From positions 39,086 to 103,085 of the forward strand of contig NZ_FRDH01000013.1 of the NCBI RefSeq assembly GCF_900143205.1: 64,000 bases of DNA, written 5' to 3'. This DNA comes from Butyrivibrio hungatei DSM 14810 (GTDB lineage Bacteria; Bacillota; Clostridia; Lachnospirales; Lachnospiraceae). Positions within the stretch are counted from its first letter, which is position 1, and every line of letters begins with the position of its first letter. The notes beneath the pieces were generated by a model. The model searched no databases. It was not told where the DNA came from and saw only the letters and a program-made list of their open reading frames with translations. Shown here piece after piece: positions 62,302-64,000 of this stretch. A program made the translations under genes and the position numbers.

Positions 62302-63808
62302 TCAGAACCTCCTTTGCATAGTTCTCATAGTAGCTGCAGCTTCTCGTAAGCTCACTAGTGGCCGTTGTACCGATTATCAGGGCGGTAGCTTCAGTTTCGT
62401 TAGCCTCCGGAAGTTTTCGCTCTCCTGAGTTATACTCACGAAGCATCTCTTTGAACAGCTTGATATCCATCTTTCCTTCATCGACGGCCAGCCCTATAAA
62501 CCTGTCCAGAGTATCATCATCGTAAAGATCCTGGAGTTCCATTATCCTTCTGGCATGGAATGTAGGCTGGTCAAACTTACGACCTGCTGCTTCAAGATAA
62601 CGTGCACCATTACTAAAGCGCTTAGTGAAGTCACGCCTTATCTGCGGAACAGAAGTTGATACCTTCTTTGCAATGGGCTCATAGTGGTCAGGATTGGTAC
62701 GGATCTCATGTTTTTCATAAGATATTTCCTGATGTTCTATGAAATGTCCCTGTGAGTCATACAACATGATCCTGAAGCCATAATTCAGCCTGTAGTATAG
62801 TGTTTTTCCAACATATCTGACGTGAACACTATATTTATTGCCACCGATACTGAGATAACTATCAGGACTGACTTTCCGCTTAAGCTTGCTGGTTGCATAG
62901 TAGTGTTCCTTGGGAAGCGGCTGTAACAGAGCTTTTTCTTCCAACAGGTAATGCTGGTTTGGAATTCTTTTGGTGGTGGAATGCTTCTTGTCGCACCACT
63001 CATTTATAAAAGCTTTCCCTCGGGAATTCAGATCCTCCATGCTTGCAAAGGCATTCCCTTTTATGAACTGTTCTTCGATATAGTTGAATGGTCTCTCGAT
63101 TTTCCCTTTTTTACGTGGCCAGTAGCATGGACATGCGTTGAGCTCAACACCAAGATGCAGAGCCATGGCCAGCGCATGAGGATTATATTTTATTTCTTCC
63201 TCTGACTTTGGATTATTCTTGATAACAAACGCCTTGGGATTATCAATAAGAAGCTCCAGTGTTACGCCTCCCAGATCATCAAACAGTTCCTGAACAGCTT
63301 CATATATAGCATCAGCATCTTCCCGTAAAGAAAAACATATCGCCTTCTTTCTTGATGCAGCCAGTATCATGGAAAAGCAGTATACTGTCATGTACCTGTC
63401 TGCAATAAGCACCTGATACTCACTCCAGTCAAACTGAGCCTGGTCACCCGGAGGGCTTTCGTGCCTTGTCGTTGCCTTACTACTGATACTGTTTCCAACA
63501 TCTTCATCCACTCTTCTTAAAAAGTAATAGACAGGTCCTATACTGCCTTTGTAGCCACGCTTCTGTAATTCACTGAATATCCTGGTGCCATTGAAGTTAA
63601 ATGGGTCACACCTCCAGGCAATGATCTGTTCCTTGAACGGATCAATCTTGGAGCTGTACTCTGTCCGGTTGTAGACAGGAGGTTCAGTCTTTTCTAATAG
63701 ACTTCTGACCGTATTTCTGGCTATCCCAAGAATAGAAGCCGTAGCTCTTTTGGAACCAGTCTGTTTGTACACTTTGTGCACAGCCACCCAGTCTTCCAAT
63801 TCTTTCAC
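62294..63808 (-). CDS. istA: IS21 transposase IstA
   Basis: A 504-residue transposase: N-terminal helix-turn-helix (GSKRATASILGIARNTV), a DDE integrase core with AQFDWSEYQV, LLIDNPKAFV and KGKIERPFNYIEEQF giving the three acidic residues, and a C-terminal beta-barrel-like part. GTG 63808 is preferred because AGGAGG is seven bases upstream; the ATG at 63826 includes that site in the coding sequence. The gene appears intact, so the element may be active. Confidence 0.95.
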   Translation of the reverse strand: MKELEDWVAVHKVYKQTGSKRATASILGIARNTVRSLLEKTEPPVYNRTEYSSKIDPFKEQIIAWRCDPFNFNGTRIFSELQKRGYKGSIGPVYYFLRRVDEDVGNSISSKATTRHESPPGDQAQFDWSEYQVLIADRYMTVYCFSMILAASRKKAICFSLREDADAIYEAVQELFDDLGGVTLELLIDNPKAFVIKNNPKSEEEIKYNPHALAMALHLGVELNACPCYWPRKKGKIERPFNYIEEQFIKGNAFASMEDLNSRGKAFINEWCDKKHSTTKRIPNQHYLLEEKALLQPLPKEHYYATSKLKRKVSPDSYLSIGGNKYSVHVRYVGKTLYYRLNYGFRIMLYDSQGHFIEHQEISYEKHEIRTNPDHYEPIAKKVSTSVPQIRRDFTKRFSNGARYLEAAGRKFDQPTFHARRIMELQDLYDDDTLDRFIGLAVDEGKMDIKLFKEMLREYNSGERKLPEANETEATALIIGTTATSELTRSCSYYENYAKEVLNA

Positions 63809-64000
63809 CTCTTTTCCTCCTTCCATATGTTTTTACATACGGAAAGAATTCTATATAACCTCAAAGAGGTGGGTCAATTCTAAGTATTAAATTTTCAAGG
63901 TACAGTGTATAATCGAAATGGTTTTATACTCGCGATCCACCATCTGGGGTGGGTCAGTTTTAAGTATTAAACCCGGGTCAATTTTAAGTGTAAATCAATA

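Larger units (their letters stand above)
60488..63997 (-). mobile_element. IS21-family insertion element with two extra genes
   Basis: Four overlapping genes are bounded by related ends. The left end has AAAATTGACCC then, 16 bases on, CTGACCCACCCC; the right end, read inward, has AAAATTGACCC then, 17 bases on, CTGACCCACCCC. More GACCCACC copies lie inside both ends, as usual for IS21 multiple terminal repeats. Proposed tips are TG at 60488 and CA at 63997. At ~3.5 kb it is longer than the 2-2.5 kb norm. The right flank is cut by the window, so a target duplication cannot be checked. Confidence 0.75.

Overview
This window looks like part of the chromosome of a low-GC Gram-positive gut or rumen bacterium of the Lachnospiraceae (Butyrivibrio/Pseudobutyrivibrio type). 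That is an inference from protein families (DUF6056-, DUF6020- and DUF6044-like membrane proteins, Lachnospiraceae-style polymer genes), AGGAGG-type ribosome binding sites and A/T-leaning sequence; no marker gene is present. Every gene I can support lies on the minus strand, so transcription runs from high to low coordinates. I found no rRNA, tRNA, CRISPR array or credible plus-strand gene.

Almost the whole window is one large surface-glycopolymer region. In transcription order: a 3.5-kb IS21-family element with two extra genes (60.5-64.0 kb) next to a broken gene; an A/T-rich block of membrane proteins and an acyltransferase (53.3-60 kb); a flippase, two glycosyltransferases and a pyruvyl transferase (48.8-53.3 kb); a two-gene Septu-like defence module whose second stop overlaps the start of a frameshifted DUF6020-like gene carrying a G8 tract (45.0-48.7 kb); a DUF6056-like protein and a Phd/RelE-type toxin-antitoxin pair (42.8-45.0 kb). 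A core assembly operon follows (31.6-42.6 kb): radical SAM enzyme, TagA-type transferase, Wzy-like polymerase, initiating phosphoglycosyltransferase, nucleotide-sugar epimerase, DUF6056-like protein, sugar ketoisomerase, GT2 and aminotransferase. Then come ManC, two GT-C type transferases, a second radical SAM enzyme and a DUF6044-like protein (24-31 kb); a GT2 and second flippase (21.6-23.8 kb); a stand-alone SGNH lipoprotein (20.3-21.5 kb); an operon of FAD oxidoreductase, GT2, MBOAT acyltransferase, SGNH protein and uridine kinase (14-20 kb); a split membrane protein, LicD, a CDP-alditol-type cytidylyltransferase, a second MBOAT/SGNH set, a paired SMR flippase and more membrane transferases (1.7-13.3 kb); and a membrane protein with a huge Asp/Tyr/Arg-rich tail (start of window).

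Together the genes suggest a Wzx/Wzy-type polymer started by a phosphoglycosyltransferase, built from GDP-mannose-type, uronic-acid-type and 3-amino-deoxy sugars, and decorated by O-acylation (two MBOAT modules plus a type-3 acyltransferase), pyruvylation, a LicD phosphodiester branch, and lipid-linked side sugars (GT2 + SMR pair + GT-C). Septu and toxin-antitoxin modules are embedded in the same locus.

The most unusual content is between genes. Two copies of a hairpin family (13.8-14.0 and 31.0-31.2 kb) keep the same loops and bulges while their stems change in a compensatory way. Around them lie a six-copy 74-bp array in which each unit is an inverted repeat, two REP-like hairpins with covarying stems, a phased array of GCATGCC-like motifs with ~32-bp spacing, and several short minisatellites placed exactly between genes.
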